Origin: Erysipelotrichaceae bacterium
Lineage (GTDB): Bacteria; Bacillota_I; Bacilli_A; Erysipelotrichales; Erysipelotrichaceae
Direction: 5' to 3'
NCBI GenBank assembly: GCA_017539025.1
Contig: JAFYHT010000066.1
Span: 124,001-188,000 of the forward strand
Length of the DNA: 64,000 nucleotides
Shown here: positions 52,921 to 62,400 of the stretch, in pieces
How positions within the stretch are numbered: the first letter of the stretch is position 1
How the letters are laid out: each line of letters starts with the position of its first letter
Translations under genes and position numbers: made by a program
The notes under the pieces: generated by a model
What the model saw: the letters and a program-made list of their open reading frames with translations, nothing else
What the model was told of the DNA's origin: nothing
The model's database searches: none

Positions 52921-55062
52921 GTGAGTATGAAAAAAGAAGGGCTTAACAGAAAAGAAAACACTGTAAGAGCGGCCAGGAAATTCCTGAGCTATTTTGTGAT
53001 ACTTCTTTACTGGGAGGCACTGCTTCACTTCCAGCTTCACTCTTCTTTAGAAGATCTCGGATTATGGAATATCCTGTTCATGATCCCGATCGCTTTCCTG
53101 ATGTCTTCACTTTCAGGACTCTTCAGATTCAGCAGGATCAATGATCTGATCGATCTGATCATGACGCTTGGAGTATCGCTCTTCTATCTGATCAATCTGA
53201 TCTACTATAAGACGTTCGGTTCACTCTTTTCATTTTCGATGATGGGTGCCGGTGGAGATGCGGTCACCAATTTCTGGTGGAGTATGAAATCCACTCTGAA
53301 TGAAAACCTGATCGTGATCATTCTGTTTGAAGTACCGGCTCTTTACATTCTTTATCAATCACTGATCAAGAAGAAAGAGAACGGCCCATATCGCTTTGTC
53401 TTACACATTGCGATGATGGTACTGGCAATTGTGACATGGCTTGGCATTGTTGCAGCACTTCCTTTGACGGGAACTGCCGATCACAGTGCATATGGCGCAT
53501 ATCACAGCCGTTACATCGATACGGATACTGCTTCCGCAAAGCTCGGCATCCTGCCGAACTTCATCGTTGAAGCCAAGTGTTCCTTCTTCGGTTCCGATGA
53601 TGCATCTGCAGTCTTGCAGAATGCGGAAGATGTTGAGATCGAAGAGCTATCTGTTGAGAAAGAAGAAGTCATCCTCTACAACGAGTATGAGGGACTCAAC
53701 TTCTCAAGGCTGTCTTCCAAGAGTGAAGACAGTACGATCAAAGCGCTGTGCGATTATCTTGCCAGCGAAGCACCAAGTACCAAGAACGAATATACCGGTC
53801 TGTTTGAAGGTTACAATCTGATCTACATCTGTGCGGAATCATTCTCCAGGATGGCGATCGATGAGACCGTCACGCCGACTCTGTATAAGATGGCAAACAA
53901 CGGTATCGTTCTGGACAACTATTACAACTCTTTCAAGAACGTTACGACAAACGGCGAATATGCCATACTGACAGGACTTTGGCCGGATGTCGCAAGGCAG
54001 GAAACCAACATGGGGAAACTGACCGGTACTATGGGTCAGTCCATCGATAAGAACATGAGCTTTGCTTTAGGCAACATGTTCAATCTGTCAGAAGATCTGC
54101 AGAGCCGCGGTTACCACAATTATCTGGGCAACTATTACGGCAGGAACAGGACTTTGCCTAACATGGGATTTGACTGCAAGTTCATGAATGACGGTATGAA
54201 GTTTACGACTGCCTGGCCGGCTTCCGATCTCGAGATGATGGAACAGTCTGTCGATGACTATATCAATGATGATCGTTTCGTGACTTACTACATGACCTTC
54301 TCAGGGCATGGCAACTACACGACTGACAACATCATGGTCTACCGCAACATCAATACGGTAAACAAACTTCTGGATCGCTATCTGCCAACAAGCGCAACGG
54401 GTTATCTGTCTGCCAACTACGAGCTGGAAAAAGCAATGACCTATCTGCTTGAAAGGCTGGAGGAAGCAGGAAAGCTGGAGAATACTGTCATCGTATTGGC
54501 CGGAGATCACTATCCTTACTATCTGACGGATTATGGATTTGAGGCTCTGACGGGTGAAGATATGGATCAGAATTTCGAAAGCTTCCGTTCCACCTGCATC
54601 ATCTACAACGCAGGCCTGAAGAAGAAGATCGAAGTCGACACACCGTGCTGCAACGTCGATATCATCCCGACGATCTACAATCTCTTCAATATCAGATATG
54701 ATTCCAGATTGTATGCCGGGACTGACATCTTCGGTGACGGTTTCCATGTCGCTCAGATCTACAACAAATCTTTCGTCACAAAATATGTCAAATACAACTA
54801 TTCTACCGGCAAGGCTCAATGGCTGGTCGATACGGAAGAGTATGATGATGAACTGCTCGACAAGTATCTGGAGAGTGCGATCAACATCGTTAAAAACAGG
54901 TATATGATGTCGATACAGATCGAAGAATCTGATTTCTATGAATATGTCTGTGAAAACTACGATATCTCCAGTATCAGGGAAGAAGGTTTCCTTGCGAACA
55001 ACGATATCGAAGAGATCATCGATGAATTCGTCAGATCGGAAAGATTCAAGGAATATCAGTAA
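52921..55062 (+). CDS. LTA-synthase-family membrane phosphoglycerol transferase/sulfatase-fold enzyme
   Basis: A 713-residue protein with about five membrane helices (20-185) and an extracellular alkaline-phosphatase-fold domain (from about 290). YICAESFSRM carries the metal Glu, NVTTNGEYA the nucleophile Thr342, YMTFSGHGNY and VLAGDHYPY (Asp529, His530) the other metal ligands, as in LtaS-like enzymes. It would move glycerol-phosphate or a similar headgroup onto an envelope acceptor. The 100-residue C-terminal tail (beyond about 610) is extra. Start is GTG 52921 or ATG 52927. Confidence 0.88.
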   Translation: MSMKKEGLNRKENTVRAARKFLSYFVILLYWEALLHFQLHSSLEDLGLWNILFMIPIAFLMSSLSGLFRFSRINDLIDLIMTLGVSLFYLINLIYYKTFGSLFSFSMMGAGGDAVTNFWWSMKSTLNENLIVIILFEVPALYILYQSLIKKKENGPYRFVLHIAMMVLAIVTWLGIVAALPLTGTADHSAYGAYHSRYIDTDTASAKLGILPNFIVEAKCSFFGSDDASAVLQNAEDVEIEELSVEKEEVILYNEYEGLNFSRLSSKSEDSTIKALCDYLASEAPSTKNEYTGLFEGYNLIYICAESFSRMAIDETVTPTLYKMANNGIVLDNYYNSFKNVTTNGEYAILTGLWPDVARQETNMGKLTGTMGQSIDKNMSFALGNMFNLSEDLQSRGYHNYLGNYYGRNRTLPNMGFDCKFMNDGMKFTTAWPASDLEMMEQSVDDYINDDRFVTYYMTFSGHGNYTTDNIMVYRNINTVNKLLDRYLPTSATGYLSANYELEKAMTYLLERLEEAGKLENTVIVLAGDHYPYYLTDYGFEALTGEDMDQNFESFRSTCIIYNAGLKKKIEVDTPCCNVDIIPTIYNLFNIRYDSRLYAGTDIFGDGFHVAQIYNKSFVTKYVKYNYSTGKAQWLVDTEEYDDELLDKYLESAINIVKNRYMMSIQIEESDFYEYVCENYDISSIREEGFLANNDIEEIIDEFVRSERFKEYQ

Positions 55063-55090
55063 AGAAAGGTTCACATGGTGAACTTTTTCT
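55063..55090 (+). terminator. intrinsic terminator after the LTA-synthase-like gene
   Basis: AAAGGTTCAC-ATG-GTGAACTTTT with one G-T pair, then T residues. GGTAAAAT just downstream (55096-55103) is a possible -10 for the next gene. Confidence 0.75.
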
Positions 55091-55120
55091 TTTGCGGTAA
55101 AATAAGAGAAAAGGAATGAT

Positions 55121-56230
55121 ATGATCATCGACAGTTTTGACGAAAAGGGAAAACAGCTGATTACTCCTGAAAGTGCTTTGAGTAAGAGGATGGTAGATCG
55201 CGCAAAAGGCTATCATATCGATACCTTCATTTTTACGTTCTCCTATAAGCTGATCGAAGAATTGAAGAAGGAAAAGAAGATCGAAGTCCTTGATCCTGAG
55301 ATCATGGGAGGTTCTTCTGCGATGAAGTGTCCGATCTATATCATACCTTCATCCAATACCGGTGTATTGTTAACGGGGATCGGTGCACCGATGGCGTCAG
55401 CCATGATCGAGGAGATCAATGCGCTATTTGGCACGAAGAACTTCATCGTCTTTGGTTCTTGCGGCGTATTGACAAAGATCCCGGAAGGAAGACTGATCAT
55501 CCCGACTGAAGCATATCGCGATGAGGGAACAAGTTTCCATTATGCCAAGGCAAGTGATTACATCAGGATCAAGAATGCCGATCGGATCGCGAGGATCTTT
55601 GATGAGATCGGTGTCGAATACATCAAAGGAAAGTCATGGACCACCGATGCCTTCTATCGGGAAACGGAAGGAAACAGAGACAAGCGGATAGAAGAAGGCT
55701 GTGTCTGTGTGGAGATGGAATGTTCAGCTTTGGAAGCGGTATGTGACTTCAGAGGGTTGGAGCTCTATCAGTTTGTCTATGGCGCTGATTCACTCAATGG
55801 CGAATGGTCCAAGAGGATACTGGGGAATCTGGAGATGGATTCCCGCATCAGATATTTCGAACTGGCGAATAAGATTGCAGAACACCTAAGCAGAGAAGTG
55901 ATCGGCAAAACAGTGACCGTCACTGTTGACAGACCTATGGGAAGCAGACATCCAAAATATCCGGATATGATCTATCCTTTGAACTACGGTTATGTCAAAG
56001 GCATCATGGCAGCTGATGGTGAGTGGCAAGACGCTTACCTGCTTGGTCTTGATGAAGCAGTGGAAGAATATACGGGAAAAGTCATTGCGGTCATTCATCG
56101 ATCGGATGATGTGGAAGAAAAGTGGGTCGTAGCACCTAAAGGAATGTCTTTCACGAAAGAAGAGATCGAAGAAGCGACAGAATTTCAGGAAAAGTATTTC
56201 CAATCGAAGATCCGGATGGAAGGAGAATGA
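55121..56230 (+). CDS. nucleoside phosphorylase fused to an inorganic-pyrophosphatase-like domain
   Basis: A 369-residue two-domain protein. Residues 1-265 are a nucleoside phosphorylase of the uridine-phosphorylase type (GVLLTGIGAPMASAMIEEI, IVFGSCGVLT, and CVCVEMECSALEAV with the substrate Glu-Met-Glu). Residues 268-369 match a family I pyrophosphatase-like domain: VTVDRPMGSRHPKYPDMIYPLNYGYVKGIMAADGEWQDAYLLG, then GKVIAVIHRSDDVEEKWVVAP. The usual DGDxxD is DGEWQD. The two parts are in one clean frame. Phosphorolysis would yield pentose-1-phosphate; the second domain's substrate is open. AAGGAA precedes the ATG. Confidence 0.85.
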   Translation: MIIDSFDEKGKQLITPESALSKRMVDRAKGYHIDTFIFTFSYKLIEELKKEKKIEVLDPEIMGGSSAMKCPIYIIPSSNTGVLLTGIGAPMASAMIEEINALFGTKNFIVFGSCGVLTKIPEGRLIIPTEAYRDEGTSFHYAKASDYIRIKNADRIARIFDEIGVEYIKGKSWTTDAFYRETEGNRDKRIEEGCVCVEMECSALEAVCDFRGLELYQFVYGADSLNGEWSKRILGNLEMDSRIRYFELANKIAEHLSREVIGKTVTVTVDRPMGSRHPKYPDMIYPLNYGYVKGIMAADGEWQDAYLLGLDEAVEEYTGKVIAVIHRSDDVEEKWVVAPKGMSFTKEEIEEATEFQEKYFQSKIRMEGE

Positions 56231-56231
56231 G

Positions 56232-57044
56232 ATGAAAAAGATACTTGTATTTCTGATCATCTTCCTCATGATCAGCGGCTGTACGAAGAAGGAAGAAACA
56301 GAAGATCCGGTCATTGAGTCACCGGGTACAGGAGAAGAAATGGAAGAAAAGGCATTGGGATGGTATTCGTTTGAAGGAAAGGATCTCGATATCCTTCTGG
56401 CTCTCTCGGATGGAACGGGATTTGACTGGCTTGTTGTCAATTATTCCGACAACCTTGCGATCGGTGATTCCAGCTATTATGTAGACAGGTCCGATCAGCC
56501 GGATTCGACCGGCGGAAGCGGAGACTGGCGCATGCATTGCAGCGTTACAGATGATGAAGATGCCTGGCTGATCTTAAAGTGCGCAAGGCCATGGGAAGGA
56601 GATGGTGATTTCCAATCCTATCTCATCCATCAGGAAAACGGGCAGATCAAAGAAGTGAAAAGAAGATGGGATTCTCTGTTTCAGGACTTTGAACTGGTCT
56701 ATGAAAAGACAGATGAAGATGCGATCATGTTGAATCTGCTGAAGAGTTTTGAATATGAAGTCGATGATAAGGACAAGCTGGTCATCAAGATCAGGCCGAT
56801 AGGAGAAAAAGACTATCTGGAGATCTGGCATGACGATGATCCCGATATGAATCACAAAAACATGGAAAAAAAGAAATTGACGATCACCGACAAGGAATTC
56901 GTCATGTATTCCGATCAGAAGAATGTTTATTTCTATGGACCAGACGGGATCTGTGCAAAAGGAAAGATCAGCTGGAAGGATCAGTACTTCTTGGACATCA
57001 TCAAAACGCTTGATACGATCAGGTATTACAGCGGTGATGAATGA
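56232..57044 (+). CDS. lipoprotein of unknown function
   Basis: A 270-residue lipoprotein, signal peptide ending MISGC (Cys17), then an acidic linker (KKEETEDPVIESPGTGEEMEEK). The rest is beta-rich with a WYSFEGKDLDILLALSDGTGFDW opening and KISWKDQYFLDIIKTL near the end. No known motif. It starts directly after the phosphorylase fusion with GGAGAA, so the two are one unit. It could bind an external ligand; nothing proves it. Confidence 0.75.
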   Translation: MKKILVFLIIFLMISGCTKKEETEDPVIESPGTGEEMEEKALGWYSFEGKDLDILLALSDGTGFDWLVVNYSDNLAIGDSSYYVDRSDQPDSTGGSGDWRMHCSVTDDEDAWLILKCARPWEGDGDFQSYLIHQENGQIKEVKRRWDSLFQDFELVYEKTDEDAIMLNLLKSFEYEVDDKDKLVIKIRPIGEKDYLEIWHDDDPDMNHKNMEKKKLTITDKEFVMYSDQKNVYFYGPDGICAKGKISWKDQYFLDIIKTLDTIRYYSGDE

Positions 57045-57070
57045 GAGTGAATCAAACGGTAAATGAATCA

Positions 57071-57092
57071 GGGCAGGATGGATTCCTGCCCT
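57071..57092 (+). terminator. intrinsic terminator
   Basis: GGGCAGGA-TGGAT-TCCTGCCC, then TTGTGTTGTT. It ends the lipoprotein unit facing the convergent hydrolase gene. Confidence 0.75.
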
Positions 57093-57122
57093 TGTGTTGT
57101 TATGGTTTCTGTTTGATCAGGA

Positions 57123-58154
57123 TCACTGTTCTTTCAGATCTTTGTTTGCCTGATGAAGGATATCGGAGAATTCTTGAGATCTTGATTCCAGAAGGCCGTG
57201 CGTTGCGTTTTTCATGACATACATCTTTTTATATGGCGCATTGACTTTCTCAAAGTATTCGCAAGCCATTTCATAATTGGTCTGATAGTCGATATCTCCG
57301 TTGATGTTGAGATACGGGATCTGATAATCATATTTTCCTTTCAGAGAAAACTCAGGAAGGACATTGAAATCAAAATCAAGATAAGGCATCAGACTGCTTT
57401 TATAGTTCAGAACATATGAGAGATAGTCTTTCGCAAGATAATACGGATTGAACAGGACAGTCGTAAACATGTTGTAGTCCGTCTTGTCTTTCATCATGTC
57501 ATAGTGATATCTCTTCATGATCTGATTCCTTGCCTTAATGAATTCCAGGGTCATATTATTGCTCAGGTCCATTTTCGCAAGGATCTTGAGCCCTTCTTCG
57601 TCGCCTTTCGCCCACTGTTTTGCGGCATTATAAAGCCTTTCTTCGTTTTCGGTGATATCGATGCACTGTCCGGTTCCGATGAAGGCATCATAGTATTCAG
57701 GATATTCTAAAGCCAGACTGGCACCAAACATCGATCCCCAGGAATGGCCAAGGAGAGTGATCTTTTCTTTGTGAAGATGATCAAGGATGAACTTCGTCAT
57801 TTCAAGACCGTCAGCCATCATCAGCTCTTTTGTGAGTTTGATATCTTTTTGAGCCTTATCAAAACTCCTTCCGCAGTTCCTCTGATCCCAGGTCACGACA
57901 GTATAGATATCGCTCCATTTGCGGGTGAAGGCATAATCATAAGCGCTTGTCGAAGCTCCCGGACCGCCATGCAGGTAAAGCAGGACAGGATTGTTCTTGT
58001 CTTTTCCATAGATGCTGATCCATTGTCTTGTTCCATTGATATCGACATACATGGATTCGTTGATCCCGTTTTGCGGAACTCTGGAATTGAGATACATTCC
58101 TATCGCTCTGATGATGAAAAACAATACGAGCAGAATCAGTAATAATTTAATCAT
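57123..58154 (-). CDS. membrane-anchored alpha/beta hydrolase, S33 peptidase-like
   Basis: A 343-residue hydrolase with an N-terminal hydrophobic anchor (IKLLLILLVLFFIIRAIGMYL) and an S33 proline-iminopeptidase-like domain: LHGGPGASTS oxyanion loop, WDQRNCGRSF, nucleophile elbow GHSWGSMFG, and the late His in KNATHGLLESRS. It would act near the outer face of the membrane. TGGTATAAT at 58180-58188 (minus) is its -10 and AAGGGGAT its ribosome site. Confidence 0.87.
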   Translation of the reverse strand: MIKLLLILLVLFFIIRAIGMYLNSRVPQNGINESMYVDINGTRQWISIYGKDKNNPVLLYLHGGPGASTSAYDYAFTRKWSDIYTVVTWDQRNCGRSFDKAQKDIKLTKELMMADGLEMTKFILDHLHKEKITLLGHSWGSMFGASLALEYPEYYDAFIGTGQCIDITENEERLYNAAKQWAKGDEEGLKILAKMDLSNNMTLEFIKARNQIMKRYHYDMMKDKTDYNMFTTVLFNPYYLAKDYLSYVLNYKSSLMPYLDFDFNVLPEFSLKGKYDYQIPYLNINGDIDYQTNYEMACEYFEKVNAPYKKMYVMKNATHGLLESRSQEFSDILHQANKDLKEQ

Positions 58155-58251
58155 TTCTAAATCCCCTTTGATTGTCCTGATTATACCATTGAAACAAAGC
58201 GTATTTCCGGATTTGTATCATATGCATATATCCTGATAAGATATTCATATC

Positions 58252-58980
58252 ATGAACATATTATTTTTTGATATCGATGGGACCCTGGCTGACGGACTTG
58301 AAGTACCCGAATCAGCGAGGAAGGCGATCGCTGCTGCCAGGAAGAAAGACAATCTCGTCATCATCTGCACCGGAAGGCCGGTCGGCTATGTAAAGAAGAA
58401 TTTTTCTCAATATGCCGATGGTTATATCTGTCTTAATGGTCGCTATTCTGAAGTGAATGGCGAAGTCCTTTATGATGTGCCTTTGGATCAGGATCTTGTG
58501 GATCTTCTGGTGAAAAGACTGGATGAGCTGAAACTGGGTTATTCTTTTGTGAACAACGAAGAAGTGTATTACGGAGGAATGATCGAAGGGGATTATCAGC
58601 CGCTGGATCTTAAGGGGGATACCGTGTACAGCTTTGGCTTGCATTTTGAGAACTACGATCAGTTTGATATGGCTTGCGAGAAGATGAAGGATCTTTGTAT
58701 CTTCAATCCGCATTATCCTTTCATGCATGCGGATACAACGATCATCGGTTCCGACAAGGGACAGACGATCAGGGTGATCGCTGAAAAGCTGAATATCCCG
58801 TTTGAAAATACCTATGCCTTTGGCGATGGCGCCAATGATGTTTCGATGTTGAAGGCAGTGGCTCATGGAGTTGCCATGGGAAACGGTTTGAAGGAAACGA
58901 AGAAGGCTGCCGAATACGTCACTGCCGATATGAAGGATGATGGGATCGAAAAGGCACTCGTTCATTACGGTCTGATCTGA
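58252..58980 (+). CDS. HAD-superfamily Cof-type phosphatase
   Basis: A 242-residue HAD phosphatase with a class IIB cap. Motif I FFDIDGTLADG (nucleophile Asp), motif II ICTGRP, and motif III/IV GSDKGQTIRVIAEKL and FGDGANDVSML are clear. It dephosphorylates small phosphosugars or cofactors by family. ATG 58252 lies 9 nt after a -10 (TAAGAT at 58237-58242, extended TGA), so its leader is only a few bases. Confidence 0.92.
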   Translation: MNILFFDIDGTLADGLEVPESARKAIAAARKKDNLVIICTGRPVGYVKKNFSQYADGYICLNGRYSEVNGEVLYDVPLDQDLVDLLVKRLDELKLGYSFVNNEEVYYGGMIEGDYQPLDLKGDTVYSFGLHFENYDQFDMACEKMKDLCIFNPHYPFMHADTTIIGSDKGQTIRVIAEKLNIPFENTYAFGDGANDVSMLKAVAHGVAMGNGLKETKKAAEYVTADMKDDGIEKALVHYGLI

Positions 58981-59046
58981 TAAGATATGTATTCAGAAAA
59001 GGAAAATCGGCATATACTATTTATGATAAACAGGAGGAACTGTAAG

Positions 59047-59418
59047 ATGAAAAAAACAAAAACGATTATCACGTTATTATTGAGCCTTTTGATCGCTTTG
59101 AGCATTGCGGGCTGTGGGAAAAAGAGTGACCAGTCACTGGTTGGCGTATGGGAGTATTCCGATACGGAAAACGGTATCGGTGCTGTTTATGATCTCAAGG
59201 AAGATGGTACCGGCACATATACGATGACGGTTGGCGATCAGGAAGTCGTATACGAACTGAAGTATGAAGTCAAGGACAGTCATCTGCTTGTCAGATTCGT
59301 CAACAATGAAACATTTACAGAAGACGATGTATTCGACAATGAATTCAAATTTAAAGATGCCAATACTCTGATCATCAAGGATTCCATGGATACCGAGATG
59401 ACATTCGTCAAGAAATAA
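59047..59418 (+). CDS. small lipoprotein, lipocalin-like
   Basis: A 123-residue lipoprotein with lipobox SIAGC. The mature part opens LVGVWEYSDTENGIGAVYDLKEDGTGTYTM, the pattern of small bacterial beta-barrel lipoproteins (DUF5640-like). Start ATG 59047 follows GGAGG, whereas the longer frame from 58987 has none. It likely binds or monitors something at the surface. Function unknown. Confidence 0.8.
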   Translation: MKKTKTIITLLLSLLIALSIAGCGKKSDQSLVGVWEYSDTENGIGAVYDLKEDGTGTYTMTVGDQEVVYELKYEVKDSHLLVRFVNNETFTEDDVFDNEFKFKDANTLIIKDSMDTEMTFVKK

Positions 59419-59430
59419 GCAGGCTCAGAC

Positions 59431-59456
59431 AACCGGATCAAAGGTCCGGTTTTTTA
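59431..59456 (+). terminator. intrinsic terminator after the small lipoprotein gene
   Basis: AACCGGA-TCAAAGG-TCCGGTT then TTTTT. Confidence 0.85.
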
Positions 59457-59572
59457 ATGAGCCGATGATGATAAGATTATTTATAATGAATATATAACTG
59501 AAATCCGGATTTCCATCGATCTTTATTTCAGATGATCAAAGTCGTGGAAGAAATGAAATGAGGTGTTTTGAT

Positions 59573-59932
59573 ATGAATGAATATAAAACGAAATATGAAA
59601 GGATATTGCTGGCAAGGAAACTGTGTCTGATCCCTTTGATCGCGTCATTTGTTCTGTATGTGCTGTCGCTCTATTTCAATGCCCGCATCGATATGCGAAT
59701 GATCAGGCATATCCGTGATTTTTCATTTGGCAATCTGTTCATCACTGTTGCCGGTTTTATCTATATCGTGCTGTTTGGCAAAGATCTGAAAGTCAGTTAT
59801 GAACTCGCTAAAGTGGAACCTTCCAATTTTCTTGCGAACGTGAAGTATGCAAGCTTTGGCATTGCGTTGATGGCGATATCATTTGTCGTCAGTGTCGCAT
59901 GGATCGCTACGATGCTGATCCTGGCTTACTGA
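59573..59932 (+). CDS. small membrane protein of unknown function
   Basis: A 119-residue protein with three hydrophobic segments (LCLIPLIASFVLYVLSLY, NLFITVAGFIYIVLFG, and MAISFVVSVAWIATMLILAY). No recognised family. ATG 59573 follows GAGGTG by about 7 nt; an upstream ATG at 59558 lies before that site. It begins a run of five genes ending at 63411 that are close and in one direction. Confidence 0.7.
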   Translation: MNEYKTKYERILLARKLCLIPLIASFVLYVLSLYFNARIDMRMIRHIRDFSFGNLFITVAGFIYIVLFGKDLKVSYELAKVEPSNFLANVKYASFGIALMAISFVVSVAWIATMLILAY

Positions 59933-59947
59933 TGAGATTAGTATTGT

Positions 59948-61351
59948 ATGAAAATAAAGAATGCATTCCTTTTGTCCCTGATATTCCTGTTGCTCTTATC
60001 AGGCTGTCAGAAAAAAGACGAGAAGATCACGGCTGATTATGATCGGTATCTTTTTGATACGTCTTATGTGCATGAGATCGATATCACCATTTCTGATGAG
60101 GACTGGAAAGATCTGATTGAAGATCCTATGGCCAAGAAAAAATACAGCGTCGATATCACGATCGATGGTGAGACTTTGAAGGATGTTTCTTTCAATACGA
60201 AAGGCAATTCAAGTCTGGCTTTTACAGCGGCTGATGAAAACAGCGATCGTTATCCTTTCCGGATCAATTTCGGCAAGAATGTCAAAGGACAGACTTATCA
60301 CGGTCTGGACAAGCTCAGTCTCAACAATCTGTTTGAGGATTCAACTTACATGAAAGAATACGTGAGCTATGAACTGTTCAGGAAATGCGGTGTGAGTGCA
60401 CCTTTGGTGAGTTTTGTTCTGCTGAAGATCAATGGCAGGATACATAGTCTTTATGAAGCGGTTGAAGACATCGATAATGGTTTTTTAGGAAGGAATTATA
60501 GCAGCGAAGGAGTTCTTTATAAGCCGGAAGGTGAGGGGATAGAACTGAGTCTTGAGGATGTCGAGGCGATCAGAAACGGAGCTCCGGTACCTATGGGTGA
60601 AGCACATGGCGCTGATTTCGTGTATATCGATGATCAGATCGAGAGTTACAGTGATATCTTTGAGAATGCAGAAAACCATTGTGAAGAAGAAGACAAGCTC
60701 GAAGTGATCGAGGCTTTGAAGGCGATAAGCGAAAACAGAGATCTCGAAAAGTATCTTGATACCGATGAGATCATCAGATATTTTGCGGTCAATACATTCC
60801 TCATGAATTTTGACAGCTATATCGGGCCGATGTTGCATAACTATTTCCTATATGAAGACAAGGGCAGGATCTCTTTACTTCCATGGGATTATAATCTGTC
60901 TTTCGCAACCATGAGTCTTCTGGTTTCGAATGAAGACTACGAGGATCCGACCGGACTGATCAACTCAGGGATCGATTCTCCTTTGTTTCTGTCGGATGAA
61001 GAAAATCGTCCGATGTGGGCATGGATCATCAGGAATGATGATTATCTTGAAAGATATCACGAAGCTTTCGATGTGATCGTTGATCATATCGAGTCGGGTG
61101 AATTCGAGAAAGAAAATGACAGGATCCATGAGATGCTTGGATCATATGTGAAAGAAGATCCAGACTCTCCGTATTCGTTTGAACAGTATGAGGAAGGCTA
61201 TCGGGCATTGAAGGATTTCTGTATCCTGCGAAGCAGGAGTATCAGGAAACAGCTGGATGGAAGCCTGTCAAAAAGAAGCACTGATCAAAGAAAAGAAGAT
61301 CAGGTCGATGCATCATGGGTCGATCTGCTGAAAATGAATGCACAGTGGTAA
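59948..61351 (+). CDS. CotH-family lipoprotein (protein kinase-like fold)
   Basis: A 467-residue lipoprotein, signal peptide and lipobox LLSGC. The CotH pattern is present: VHEIDITISDEDWKDLI, FNTKGNSS, LDKLSLNNLFEDSTYMKEYVSYELFRKCG, ING...LYEAVEDID, and RISLLPWDYNLSF with the metal Asp. CotH proteins are atypical kinases; secreted gut members are often linked to spore coats or polysaccharide binding. No spore genes lie nearby. No clear ribosome site precedes ATG 59948. Confidence 0.85.
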   Translation: MKIKNAFLLSLIFLLLLSGCQKKDEKITADYDRYLFDTSYVHEIDITISDEDWKDLIEDPMAKKKYSVDITIDGETLKDVSFNTKGNSSLAFTAADENSDRYPFRINFGKNVKGQTYHGLDKLSLNNLFEDSTYMKEYVSYELFRKCGVSAPLVSFVLLKINGRIHSLYEAVEDIDNGFLGRNYSSEGVLYKPEGEGIELSLEDVEAIRNGAPVPMGEAHGADFVYIDDQIESYSDIFENAENHCEEEDKLEVIEALKAISENRDLEKYLDTDEIIRYFAVNTFLMNFDSYIGPMLHNYFLYEDKGRISLLPWDYNLSFATMSLLVSNEDYEDPTGLINSGIDSPLFLSDEENRPMWAWIIRNDDYLERYHEAFDVIVDHIESGEFEKENDRIHEMLGSYVKEDPDSPYSFEQYEEGYRALKDFCILRSRSIRKQLDGSLSKRSTDQRKEDQVDASWVDLLKMNAQW

Positions 61352-61369
61352 AACAGGAGAAAAGAAGAT

Positions 61370-61675
61370 ATGGATACAAAAGGGATCATCATGTGGGCGG
61401 TATTTATCCTGATCTGTGCAGCCATCATACTGACTTCAAAGAGGATGAAGAAACAGATAGAAGAAAACGGAATAGAAACTGAAGCAATCGTCTCACGCAT
61501 CACAGATTCAGGCGAACCGGATGAGATCAGCATCAACTATTATGTAACTTATACAACAGAAGATGGTAAAGAGATCGAAGGGATCCTTTCAAATCCGAGA
61601 TCCGATCTTGAAATAGGACAGAAGGTAAGGATCAAGTACCATCCCAAATACAAAGAAAATGCCAGATTGGCATGA
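61370..61675 (+). CDS. DUF3592-like small membrane protein
   Basis: A 101-residue protein with one N-terminal helix (GIIMWAVFILICAAIILTS) and a beta-rich extracytoplasmic tail (TEAIVSRITDSG, YYVTYTTEDGKEIEGIL, GQKVRIKYHPKYKENA). The last motif is typical of DUF3592. AGGAGAAAAG precedes the ATG. Function unknown. Confidence 0.75.
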   Translation: MDTKGIIMWAVFILICAAIILTSKRMKKQIEENGIETEAIVSRITDSGEPDEISINYYVTYTTEDGKEIEGILSNPRSDLEIGQKVRIKYHPKYKENARLA

Positions 61676-61693
61676 GAAACGGAATGTATCAAT

Positions 61694-62392
61694 ATGAATC
61701 ATTTAAGGATCGAAGAACTGTCATATTCCGAAAAGGTAAAGAAGTGGCTGAAAGAAAGATATGGAAGCGATCTTTCAGATGAGATCTGGGAAAAGACAGT
61801 AAACAGTTACAACGAATATCTGAAGGATCTTCCGGATTATGGCGGAAAGAAGAACGGCCATGCGTATGCGATCTATGGAGGCCTTCTGATATTTGCTTTG
61901 TATCCGGCTTTGCCGGATGAACCGGAAATATCCGAACTGTCCGGTTTCGTTCAGGAACTGTTCATGGAACCTTTTACGAAACTGGGAAAGGTATTCGATC
62001 TGAACCGCAGCAGCAATATGTGGCTGATCGATAAAGTGTTTCAATCTGTCGGAAGAAGAGACAGAAAGGATGCGCTTTTATATCCTGAAGGATTCATCAA
62101 TGTGAATGAACCTTATGACAGGATCAATCATGTTTCAAGGTATTCGTTTACGAAGTGTCCCAATGCGCAGTTTGCGAAGAGCCACGGACTTCTGCATGTC
62201 CTTCCTCTTCTGTGCAACTGTGATTTTTTCGGGATCAGTGAGATCCATGGTCAGCTGATCAGATGCGGCACCTGCGGTAACAGTGATCGCTGCGATTACA
62301 TGGTTACAGGAAACAGGAATCCGATCGTTGAAGAATATGAAACAGTGACTGATGAAAACGGCTTTCTGGTAAGCAGAAAGAAAGATAGATAG
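61694..62392 (+). CDS. ATC-hydrolase-family protein, third paralogue
   Basis: A 232-residue third member of the ATC-hydrolase-like family. It keeps the Cys-rich end: KCPNAQFAKSHGLLHVLPLLC, CDFFGIS, RCGTCGNSDRCDYMVTG. It is more diverged than the copies at 48349 and 52170, and its N-terminal part is longer. No Shine-Dalgarno is clear before ATG 61694. Nearest neighbours are a DUF3592-like protein and a VanY-like lipoprotein. Confidence 0.75.
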   Translation: MNHLRIEELSYSEKVKKWLKERYGSDLSDEIWEKTVNSYNEYLKDLPDYGGKKNGHAYAIYGGLLIFALYPALPDEPEISELSGFVQELFMEPFTKLGKVFDLNRSSNMWLIDKVFQSVGRRDRKDALLYPEGFINVNEPYDRINHVSRYSFTKCPNAQFAKSHGLLHVLPLLCNCDFFGISEIHGQLIRCGTCGNSDRCDYMVTGNRNPIVEEYETVTDENGFLVSRKKDR

Positions 62393-62400
62393 GGGGTTCT

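Noticed and set aside
54301..55128. 275-codon open frame on the minus strand opposite the LTA-synthase-like gene
   Set aside because: It lies fully antisense to a conserved enzyme, has no ribosome site and its protein (isoleucine/phenylalanine/aspartate-rich) looks like a shadow of the GAT/ATC codon bias.
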